NCBI GenBank assembly: GCA_032358255.1
Contig: JAULBX010026141.1
Coordinates: 1 to 52,001 of the forward strand
Source of the DNA: Heterotrichella gracilis
Lineage: Eukaryota > Sar > Xanthophyceae > Tribonematales > Xanthonemataceae
Length of the DNA stretch: 52,001 bases
Direction of reading: 5' to 3'
Part shown: in pieces, positions 1 to 9,800 of the stretch
Layout: every line of letters starts with the position of its first letter
Numbering within the stretch: the stretch's first letter is position 1
Translations under genes and position numbers: made by a program
Notes under the pieces: model-generated
Told to the model about the DNA's origin: nothing
The model's database searches: none
What the model saw: the letters and a program-made list of their open reading frames with translations, nothing else

Positions 1-312
1 AGATCCGCACGATGGTAGCATCCTGCGCAGGGCAACAGTGCCTCGGTCAGAAAAACCCTCAACAGGGTTGGGAGGGATGGGGTTTTGAGTGACGTGCGTT
101 GTGGGGTGGTGCAAGGGGAGGTTGGCCTGGGCATTTGTGTCACACGTGCGGTGGTGGAGCAGGGGGGTGTCACACGGTTACAACAACAGTCGTTCTCAAT
201 CACTTAGTTGGCGGTGTTTACCTTTCTGTCAAAGATCCGCACGATGGTAGCATCCTGCGCAGGGCAACAGTGCCTCGGTCAGAAAAACCCTCAACAGGGT
301 TGGGAGGGAGGG
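1..312. repeat. Tandem duplication of MSH2 exon 2 and its acceptor (232-bp offset)
   Basis: Bases 1 to about 80 repeat 233 to about 312 without a visible difference. The unit carries the MSH2 exon 2 sequence (minus strand), its GCAG acceptor and the upstream intron with a CCCTGTTGAGGGTTTTT stretch. The exon is 33 nt in phase 0, so retaining both copies would keep the frame. The donor of the left copy lies outside the window. Confidence 0.9.
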
Positions 313-686
313 GACTTGTACACAAATGCATGCATACGCGGGGACCCCAAGTGCAGGTGTGGCGCACCTACAAATGCGCCACCAGCTCTAAAACCCTGTA
401 CAAGGTGATGGCAATGCGGGGTGCAGCATGTGCACGGACCCCACGTGCAGGGGTGCACTGAGCGCTCAATTCTGGGAGGGTTCTGATTAAGTTGACAAAC
501 GTCTGCTTTTGGGAGTCGCTGATGTCCTAACCCTAAAACCCTAAACGCTATGTGCATGCATACGCGGGAAATCCGCATAGGGGTGCTCACCTCTGGGAGG
601 GTTCTGAACCAGTTGACAAACGCCTGCTTCTGGGAGTCGTTGATGTCCTCGATGGCTGGCGCAGAGGCGCCGGGACCGCCCTCCAT
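1..686 (-). CDS. MSH2: MSH2-like DNA mismatch repair protein, 5' end only
   Basis: Two exons are visible and the rest runs off the left edge. Exon 1 is 686-591 (32 codons, phase 0, donor GTGAGC); exon 2 is 254-222 (11 codons, acceptor GCAG, donor GTAAAC). Together they give 43 residues, in which QKQAFVNWFRTLPE is followed directly by DATIVRIFDRK. This matches the start of the MutS-homologue 2 mismatch-binding domain, where a short helix with F..F...LP precedes the strand containing R.FDRK. Known role of the family: MSH2 pairs with MSH6 or MSH3 in the nucleus to recognise mismatches and small loops. The ATG at 686 is the first in frame and follows a non-coding stretch. Exon 2 is duplicated: an identical copy begins at position 22 and is cut by the window edge. 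With only 43 residues visible, the assignment rests on this one motif and on exact phase agreement. Confidence 0.75.
464..535 (-). repeat. Ghost copy of MSH2 exon 1 3' end
   Basis: Read on the minus strand, this segment repeats the last ~22 codons of MSH2 exon 1 (591-653) with several substitutions. It still reads DSQKQTFVNLIRTLPE, but the GTGAGC donor has become ATTGAG. It sits in intron 1 and is bounded by CCCTAA-type motifs at 524-543. It is a decayed tandem duplicate, not a usable exon. Confidence 0.85.
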
Positions 687-3302
687 GGTGGGGATAGGGC
701 GATGTCCTGGGATTGAGAGGGCGCGGGTTCGGCTCGGGAGGGAGGGGGTGGTGTATATGTGGGGTGGAGGGGGTGGTGCAGGGGGTGTGGGTGGGCAGGG
801 TGAAGGGGTGGGTACACAGCTTGGGGGTGGGGGTGGGTGCAAGTGGTGCATAGAGGGTGTGGGACAGCCAGACTTCAAGATGATGGGTGCCCACAGCTCC
901 AGGTGTGAACAAGAGGCATGGCTGCAGCGTGCGTGCAGATCACCATGCACGGTAATCTAAAGTGGCAGGGCTCCGGGTGTCGGGTTACAGGTTCGCAAGG
1001 TACAGCGTGCATGCATACTATGCATTGCATAGGGACAAGAGCACATGCTTGAGGGGTTATCGGTTTGGTATTTGCACAAAGGGGTGTTGAGTACACTGTG
1101 AGTATTAGAGTGAGGACCTTGCAACACTCCTGGTGTACTTTGGGACATCACAGAACGGGAGTTTACTGCCTAGTGGCCGTACCTCGCAAGCCCAGAATCT
1201 CCCGTTTAATAAGCCCCTCTAGGACGTTTGGACGAGGAGATAGGAACGAAGGTCTTGTCCAAGCCACCGTACGAAGTCTGTGCAAGCCTGCACTATAGGA
1301 TGCAAAAGTTGCAACGCGGAGTTTTCTGTGCACGTCTGTTTTTTGAAACTTGGTTTGAAAACATGATTTGCGGGGATGATGGTCTGCAGACACTCATCCC
1401 TGAACGTTCTGTCGTGGGCGACTGTAACGCATGACGCCTTGTGTACGGCTTTCAGGCAAATGAGTCATAGCTGCCCCGTGGCACCACTTGTCAGCCACAA
1501 GCGCATGCCTTTCAGGACACGGACTCGCCTGGCCTGGCAAAAAGCACCAAAAAAGTGGCCCATGTGCGGCACTAAAGGCCCGTTGGCCTCCTCAGCAGGC
1601 ACGTTTTCCATTGCTCCATGGCCTTTTGCCTGCGTGTTGGTGGGATTCGCATGGCCTACGTCACCCTTTTGCCCGTAATACAAACCCTTCTACAGTTTCC
1701 GAGTGGAAGGTTTACGCGGCTACAGAAATAAAGGCTCCTGTCGCCAACAAGCACACTCGCTTTCTCTTCTAGTCCAAAACGCGTGAATGCCCTTCAGATC
1801 GCCTGCTCTGTATCACAACCTCGAGTTTGTTGGTCACTTTGGACGTTATTACAGCGTTCAACGCCAGTCTGCTACGCCATCATTCCTGGCGCAAGTCAAC
1901 CCGGGTCTTCACAGGCAGCCGCGCGCTACCCTCAGCCGACAGAAAGCAGGTATGCACACCAAACAGCCTTTTGCAGGTAGTGTGCCTGTCATCGCAAGGT
2001 ATGCGTGCTGCATAAACGTTTCTCCCTCGTGGCCACTTGGGGTGAAGTGAAGGGCAAGGGGCAAGGGGTCAATTTCGCGGGTCTTTATTTACAGGCATGC
2101 CCCTCGGCTGAATGGGCGTCGTTCTGCAGCCAGGTTGTTGATGCTCTAGGGAAAACAGCCCGCGGGCTGGTTTTTACCCGGTTGCGCCGTCCATCCTTGT
2201 TCGTACACTCTGAAGCTGCAGCGTATCTGTACCCTCCTACCCGGTTTCAAAACAGTCGTGTCAGAAGGTTTACGCAACCCCTGCAAGTGGTGTGTTACGG
2301 GCAGAGTACCATTCGTTTGCCTCTACTCGCGCAGCAGGGTTTGCTCAGTTTTGCTTGTGGGCGTGTGCAGCTTAATGCATCTTGTCACTTATCTTGGAAG
2401 GTTCCACAGGCTTGTGTATTTGATTCGGATTGGGGTCGACGTGGACTCTAGAGTACTGCTCTCATCGGACGCTAACGGTCACAAACTTCACGCGTTCACA
2501 GCTGCAGGGTCTCAACGTGGTGCGTAGCACGAGTCCGTAGGCTGTTTTGCGGTGCGGAGGCCATGGCTAGAGCGCGGCATCAGGCTAGCCCAAGCGCACG
2601 CCACAAGAGTTGTGTGTAGACGAGTTGTGTGTACACATGCGGTACTTTGTTCGCGACAGCGGCCTTTGCTCTGGAATTTCCTTTGGAAAACACACTTTTA
2701 CTCCGGGTTGTGGCACAGCGAACAGCTTGAGCTTTGAAACGGTGGTCGGTGGTCGACCTATTTATTTCACGTCTTTGCGATGCTGATTCGTTTGGTGCGT
2801 ACAGGTACCCCCGACGCCACCACACCCCGCAGAAGTCGTTTTTTTGCCTGTTAGGTTTTTTTCTGTTAGGTTTGCTGGGAACTGAACCCTTTGGCTGTGC
2901 ACCCCCCTAGGCGACTCTTTTAATTTTTAACCGTGCCGCATGCAGTGTGGAGTCTCGTTATCCAGATGCCCCGCCAATGCAAACGTGCACACGAAAACCA
3001 ACCGGTCTTGCCAACCATTGCTGACAAATCTCTGCTGAACAGCCTTGGTCGGTTTGTTGTGATGAAGTTGAACGGTCATTCCTTCGAACCACATGCACCG
3101 CTCCACCTACCAACCGTCAGAGCTAGACACAGTTATATACATTTCAGTATGTGGGTTTCTTCCCGTACCGCGCCCTATGACACACTTTGACCAGCTCGTT
3201 CAACCCCCTATGCACTCTCCACTCAACCTCCCTGCTCCCTCCTGCAGGCCCACCAATTCCAGCCCCTTCGCCCAAACCCTAAACACCCAAGCACCACACA
3301 CC
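687..3302. other. Divergent intergenic region between MSH2 and the CCCH gene
   Basis: About 2.6 kb with no reading frame I can tie to a protein family. Open stretches (for example 2005-2451 and 1376-1678) show no motif, no splice-consistent partner and no conserved composition, so I treat them as chance. The region should contain both promoters. A polypyrimidine tract followed by CTGCAG at 3236-3246 could be an acceptor in the 5'UTR of the CCCH gene. Confidence 0.5.
3131..3138 (+). promoter_or_regulatory. Possible TATA box of the CCCH gene
   Basis: TTATATAC lies about 165 bp before the chosen ATG at 3303. The spacing suits a short 5'UTR, but a single AT-rich octamer is weak evidence. Confidence 0.25.
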
Positions 3303-4672
3303 ATGGCGACAGCGATCTGGCCCCAGGCCTACCCGCCCTTTACCACCACAGCCATGGCCACTCAGGCCTTCTCCCAGTTTGGCCCCGACTCCTTCCTGGC
3401 ATACCCCTCCACCTCGCGCTTGTGGATGCCCATGCCCATGCCTGTGCCCCAGGGGCAGGACCCTAGGCAGGTGGTGGTTAATAGTATGCGCGTGCCAGAC
3501 TTGGCGGCATTCAGCGATGGCAGCGGCAGCCCATCCTACTCAGCCTGCTCCTCGAGCCACGGTAGGACACCGTGAACCCCAAAACCCTAGTACTTGAACC
3601 CCAATCATCTTCGTAAGCAAGCCATGGTAGGAACACGCGCGTCTATCCAACTCACACAAGCCCCACCCCTGCCTTTGTAGAGGCCTTGCTCCACAGTTTG
3701 CACTGAATGGCTACAAATGACAAATAAAGTGCACGACACGAACCGCCAGTGGCCCCCCGTCGCCAAAACCACCCCTCACCATGCCCCTCCCCCCCTCCCC
3801 AGGCGACTCCCCCACCCCCCCCCTGTCCCCCCGCGTCTCCCGCACCACCCGCCACAAGGATCACCCCCACCCCCTCGCCCCCTCCAGCGACGCCGGCGAG
3901 GCCCACTGCGAGTCCACCACAGCCACAGCCACAGCCACGGGCCATGATTCCTCCTTGGATGGGGGCTGCTCCGCCCGCCAGCAGCGCCACCAGCACAACA
4001 GCCTGTACAAGACCGAGCTGTGCCGCACATGGGAGGAGACGGGCAACTGCAGGTAGGTGTGGGTTGGGAGTTTTAGGGTTTAGGGTTTGTAGCTGTGGCA
4101 TCGCACCCCTTCAGCACCACCACGAGTAGCTGGGGTGGGGCGCCCACATGCACTGTAGCAGCAACAAGGATGTGTGCATACAAATGCACAGCGCCGGTGC
4201 AGTTCAGTAACCCTGCTGTAAACCATGTGGGGTGTGCCCATGCGTGTGTGTGTGGCCAGGCGCTCCGTTCTCCCCAATCCCCACTTTCTCACCCATCCCT
4301 CCCGCCCCCAGGTACGGCGCCAAGTGCCAGTTTGCGCACGGCCGCGAGGAGCTGCGCCCCGTGCGCCACCACCCCAAGTACAAGACGGAGGTGTGCGAGT
4401 CGTTCGTGCGCACCGGCGCCTGCCCCTACGGCAGGCGCTGCAGGTTCATCCACCTGGCGGGGCCCCACAGGGAGGCAGAGGATGTGGCTGCGGCCCCGGC
4501 CCCGGCAGTGGCGGCGCCTGCGCCTGCGGCGAAGCCGGCGCGTGATGGGGAGGATGCCTGTCCCGGGGTTGCTTCCCTGCTGCGTGAGCTTGAGGCCCTT
4601 GAGTTGAAGGAGAAGGAGGCGGGGGCCAGGCGCAGGCTGCCCATATTCGAGAGCATCTCGAGGCGCGCATGA
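3303..4672 (+). CDS. Tristetraprolin-type tandem CCCH zinc-finger protein
   Basis: Three exons, 3303-3561, 3803-4052 and 4312-4672, give 289 aa with consistent phases. The ATG has a strong context (CACCATGG). An upstream in-frame ATG at 3177 would add 42 residues. Two fingers (around residues 157-215) each follow C-x8-C-x5-C-x3-H. Each is led by YKTEL or YKTEV, and exactly 18 residues separate the last His of finger 1 from the first Cys of finger 2. That is the hallmark of the animal/fungal TTP (ZFP36/TIS11) family, which binds AU-rich 3'UTRs and recruits the CCR4-NOT deadenylase. The extreme C-terminus, [11 protein letters not shown], resembles the conserved NOT1-binding tail of that family. 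The N-terminus is low-complexity and rich in Pro, Ser, Thr and Met. Intron 2 contains TTTAGGG repeats. Family assignment is firm; RNA targets are unknown. Confidence 0.9.
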
Positions 4673-6812
4673 GGGGTTGGGGGTGCACCTGGGGTTATGA
4701 GGCATGCAGAGGGGGGCTGGAGGGGAAGGGAGGGCGCTTTATGAGTGCACACAGGGGGGGGGTTGTGTGGGTCTGAACCTTGATGATGTGCTTATGCATC
4801 CTTGGGTTGCTGTGGGTACCTCGCTGCTGGGTAGTGGGTTTTGTCGATGTAATCTTCTTGTACAAGTGCTGGATTGATTTTACGAGTGGTTTGACAGATT
4901 TACCGCTGGTCGGGGGGACATACACACTTGGGCAGCTACTGAGATTGAGCAGGGGGAGTAGTACAGTTTTGTGTTGCTACTGCAGCAATGCTGCCGCGCG
5001 GCATTTTGCCAGCGTAGGTTTATTTCCTCAGCTTTTGCTGCACCCAGTCTCATGGGTGCGGGTTTGGCACGCAAGTTAAAACTGAAGGACGTACGTCAGC
5101 AACCATTAAAAAGAAAGCTTGCCCCCTTGCCTTTACTGAACACTGTTGTCCTGGTTTAGGGTTTCAGGTTTAGGGTTTGACTGTTGTTTGTGCACCTAAT
5201 GTATGGTCTGCTTGTTGCCAGAATTTGTCGTTTGAGGGTATTATGATGTGTGTTGATATAAATTATGTTATTGCACAGTGTGTCGACGCCTGGCAGCTCT
5301 ATGCCAGCTTTTTTGTGTGTAGTCTAACCACAAAACCTCTTTTCCACACCCTGAGAATTGCGCATGGCATCAGTCTCTTTTCCCGGTGTGGGCATGGTGC
5401 TTTTCCCGATGTTGCACACGATATATATATTGGGCAACCACTGTTGACTAGCCCATGGGATGGTTGTATTGGCTGGCGTCAGGCGATATCAGGCCGCAGC
5501 CGATTGTCCTTGCACAGTTTTTGCATATAGTTTTGACTGAAGAGGCCAGCACTCTTAACCAGTTATAGTAGTTGGTCGTTTCTGTAGACTACACTAAGTG
5601 TTGTGTTGGAGGCTCGCTCCCAGGGATGGGATCATGCTTAACTCAGATCAGGGGCTTCCCTATCGAATTGCGCAGTGTTTAGTCAGCATTGGTAAGACTT
5701 CCATTTTACAGCATGATGCATACGCCCGTTTCCAGCAAAAGATTCATTTTGTGTGCCATTTGGCATGAAATGATTACTTTCGGTACTTTAAGTCGGATTG
5801 CTCAAGTAGCGCAGCAATGCATGGCCGCAGCGTTTGGGAGCATGTTTGGAAAGTACAACCCACGCAGATCTGTTCATTCGTGTCGTCCATTTATGAAATT
5901 CACTACAGTGGTAATAAGTTATAGGCAGCCCCGTGATATGGGTAGACAGCAACCTTCGTGTTCAACAGTTTGGACCTTGGTATCAACATAGTATTACTAC
6001 AAGTAGAGCTTCTAGTCGATAATATTTTATAATCCAGTCAGGCGTGTATGGCAGCGGCACTGGCTCTTAGACTGCGAATGATTATTCCAGCTGATTGCGT
6101 CACTGAGTGACAGTGTCTTACAGACATATTGTAACTGCTGCAACACATATGTCTTAACTTGCGACAGACAGAGTTTTGACTGGCCTCACCGAGTGCACAT
6201 TACAACAAATTGTTGAATACTCATACTAAACTTAGTAGTAAAATCATTTCATTGATAAAATGCACGTCATTGGCAACTTGGCTACAGTAGGATCACTATC
6301 ATGGTGGCAGCTTTTTAGAGCTGCCAGTGGTCCGCCATGAGAAACGTAAATGCAGCGGTTCATATTGAATGTTTCATAATGTAGTCTCGATCATTTGCGT
6401 GTGTGCGCTGATCGATCATCGATCATGATAGTATTACATCGCCGGGCGCCCTCGCGCTCAGCTAACCCATATATGTATTATACACTCTTCATCAACGGGC
6501 CAGGTTTAGGGTGCAGCAGGTATGTGGCAGCCATGGAGACATGTACATGTGGTGTAATGCCCATGCATGTGAAGGCTCAGGAAGTTCCTAAAGCTCTCAA
6601 GTGAAGAGGGTCAAGAGACAGCAAACACCAAGTAGCATCACTACTTGTGGCCAATCGCCAGCCCTGGAGAGAAGCATCCCCTACCTCTCTCCCTCCCCGA
6701 AACAATCCCCTCCCCTCCCTCCTATGCCCCATGCTCCTCGCCTTTCTCCCCCCTTTGGCTTCTCGACACAACTACCCCCTTCAACGAACTCCCCTCTCGA
6801 AGGAAGTTCAAT
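4673..6812. other. Intergenic region after the CCCH gene, convergent with FBT
   Basis: Holds the 3' ends of two converging genes. A TGTAA element, the usual green-algal polyadenylation signal, occurs near 4846, about 175 bp after the CCCH stop. A GGTTTAGGGTTTCAGG stretch lies at about 5154-5175. From about 5200 to 6560 the sequence is noticeably more AT-rich and I see no gene. Confidence 0.45.
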
Positions 6813-9800
6813 CTACGCCTCGTGATCCTCCCCTTTCCCCCCCTTTTCCCCCTCCCCATCGTCCTTCCCTGGCACCAGCCCCAGCAGGGCCAGGGGGAGC
6901 AGCCCCAGCACTTGGCACAGGATTAGCAGGGGGCCCAAATTGTCAAAGTTGGTGGCGGTGACCCCAAATGCGCGCGTGAGCCCCCCCCCCAGCGCGCTGC
7001 CCGTGAATGACCCCCCGTTGAGGATGCTCATGAGGGTGGCGAAGAGGGTGGCCTCCACACCCTGCATGGAAAGTGGGAAATGTTGGTGATTGGGTAACGA
7101 ATACATTGGTAATAGTCATTTGAATATTAGTCCTACTATTGTAATAGTACCCTTGCAATTAGATGGAGGCATGCAGGATGGCAAATGTGTCATCCAGCAT
7201 GGGACACTATGACCAAACACCCTCCTTCTCAGTCACACACCTTGTGCAGCACAGTTCCATCAACACCAACCCAGCAACCACCAGCATTCGCTACCACCCA
7301 CCTCCCTATCCATCTCTCAGCACAGCCTCGCCACCAGCACCAGCACAGACTTTTCAAATTACAGCCACCTTCCCACCACCAACACCCATCCACCCCCTCC
7401 GACACCGCTGAATGGCCAGCAATCAGCACCCGCAGGAAACCCGCCACCCCACCACCACCCACCTCCGGGCACAGCCGCGCAGCCAGCACCAGCACCGGCA
7501 TGAATGACAGCTGGCCAAGCACTGTCAGCACCAGGCTATCACCCAGCATGAACACCTCGTCGCTTATGCCCCAGCCCTTGTTGACTCCATACACCAGGAT
7601 CAACGGGGAGGAGGCGAGGATGGCGCCCAGGCCCGCTGTCCAGGCAAACATGGTGCGCAGGGGGACCTGGGAATTGGGGGAAATCCCGGTAAGTTGTGAT
7701 AAAATGTGGAAGATTTGTTGTTGATGGCAAAAAGTGGACAGCCAAGTTATGATGAGAAACCCAATTCTGGTTGATGCCGTATACCAGCACCAGGGGGGAG
7801 GAGGCAAGGATGGCGCCCAGGCCCCCTGTCCAGGCAAACATGGTGCGTAGGGGGACCTGTAAATTGTGAGAAAATGTGGAGGATTTGTTGTTGATGGAAG
7901 GGAGGAGGGGGCAGCCAAGCTATGATGGGGAAACCCAATTCTATTTGATGCCGTACACCAGGATAACGGGTGAGGAGGCAAGGATGGCGCCCAGGACCGC
8001 TGTCTAGGCAAACAGGCTGTGCAGGGGGACCTTGGGGAAATGGAGGTAACGGGGTGGAATGAGCACATGTGGAGGGTTTTTGATGTCCATGACGGGAGGC
8101 TTTTTGCCCACACTTTGAGGTGGTGAACCCTAGGGTGGGGTTCTGCCTGAACTTGCACACCAGCCCCAGCAGGGAGCAGGGCATTGCATCGCCCAACCCA
8201 CCCCTCTCTTCCTCCCATCCTGCCCCCACCCCCCACCACTCAAATCCTTGAGCAGGAAGCTGCACCCACCACCCCCACCAGCAACGCGCACCCACCCCAC
8301 CCAATCCCCACCCCCCTCCACCCCCACCCCCCACCACTCACATCCTTGAGGAAGAAGTTGTACCCCGCCACCCCCGCCAGCGAGGCGCAGGCCGACAGCA
8401 GCCGCACCCTCCCCAGGAACTCAGCATTGAAGCCTAGCTGGTTGGTTTGGAAGAAGAAAAAGGCGGAATCGGCAGAAGGGGTGGCCTGCGGAGTGGATGG
8501 GGGAGATTAGAGTCGTGGTGGTGGTGGTGGTGGTGGCTTGTGACACTCCCACAGGGCGCTGCGCGTACCCTCAAGGAGCAACCCTACACCCTACCTGCCA
8601 CGTGGGCATACACTGTAGACCCCAACCCTAAACTCCATCCCGCCTGCCACAGGAACATACACCCTAAACCCTAAGCCCCATCTGCCACAGGAACACAACT
8701 CTAATCCCAACCTGCCAAAGGAACCCAAACCCTACACCCCACCTGCCACAGGAAGAAAAACCCTACACCCCACCTGCCATAGGAACACAATCCCTACACA
8801 TTAATCCCCACCTGCCACAGGAAGACGAATAACGCAGGCAGCAGGATTTCCGTCTGGCTGATGGCCATAAAAACACAAACCCCAAACCCCAAACCCTAAA
8901 CCCTAAACCCTAACCCCACCTGCCACAGGAAGACGAATAACGCCGGAAGCAGGATCTCCTTCTGGCTAATTGCACCAAGGAGCGCACTGAATTGGCCACC
9001 CACACGGTCACCCAGCGAAATCCGCTCCCCTGCACACATAGACGGACGTGTGGCATTGTATTATTCCTCCCTTGCGGCGGACGCGCACGTCAAGCGGGGC
9101 AAGCTGGCGCATGGGTAGGACAGTGGTGGCAATGTAGGGCCGCAAAAGCAGTGTGTCATAGTATGACCTCTCCCTTGCGGCATCAGGGCGCTCGTTTGCA
9201 TGTAGGGTTTGGCGGTGTGCGCATGAGTGGGTTTAGGGTTTAGGGTTTTGCTTCCCTGTACACAGACGCCCACATGTGTCATGGTACAACCCCGTCAGGC
9301 TGGTCATGTGCGTGCGGGAGTTGGCAGTGTGTGCATGACTGGAGGTAGGGGTCCCTTGATGGGATATAGAGGCATGCATTGACCCGAGCAACCAATTCTC
9401 AGTACTAAAAGAGTAGACATGATTTACTACATATTTACAAAGCTTCAAAAAGAAAGCAAGCTTTACAGAAACCCTACCTAGCTGCGTAAACGACTGCCGC
9501 TCCTCCGCCACCAACAGCGCCGACGCCGATACTATCAGCGGGAAGATGGCCGTCACGCCAAACACGAACCGGGGGCCATATTCCTGGACCAGGGCCCCCC
9601 CGGAATACGCAGATAGGATGCCCCCGATGGCGGCTGCACCCCAGCACAGCGACTGCAGGGACCCGGCTGTTGCCTGGGGAAGGGGGAAGGTGGCAAAGTG
9701 GAGTGGGTGGGGGGCCAGGGTGGGAGGCATGGGCACTTGTGAATAGGTAGGTGTGTTTAGAGACAGGAGGGCAGCCGGTTCCGCGGTCAGCCTTGCACGG

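Noticed and set aside
2005-2451. 148-codon open frame as a gene
   Set aside because: No family resemblance and overlapped by other chance frames in the MSH2/CCCH intergenic region.
3652-4705. Minus-strand Gly/Ala-rich frames opposite the CCCH gene
   Set aside because: They are antisense shadows of GC-rich CCCH exons and C-rich introns.
7539-8337. A second transporter gene formed by the exon 7 copies
   Set aside because: Copies cover only the first third of one exon, one contains a stop, and the spacing breaks frame; they are intronic ghosts.
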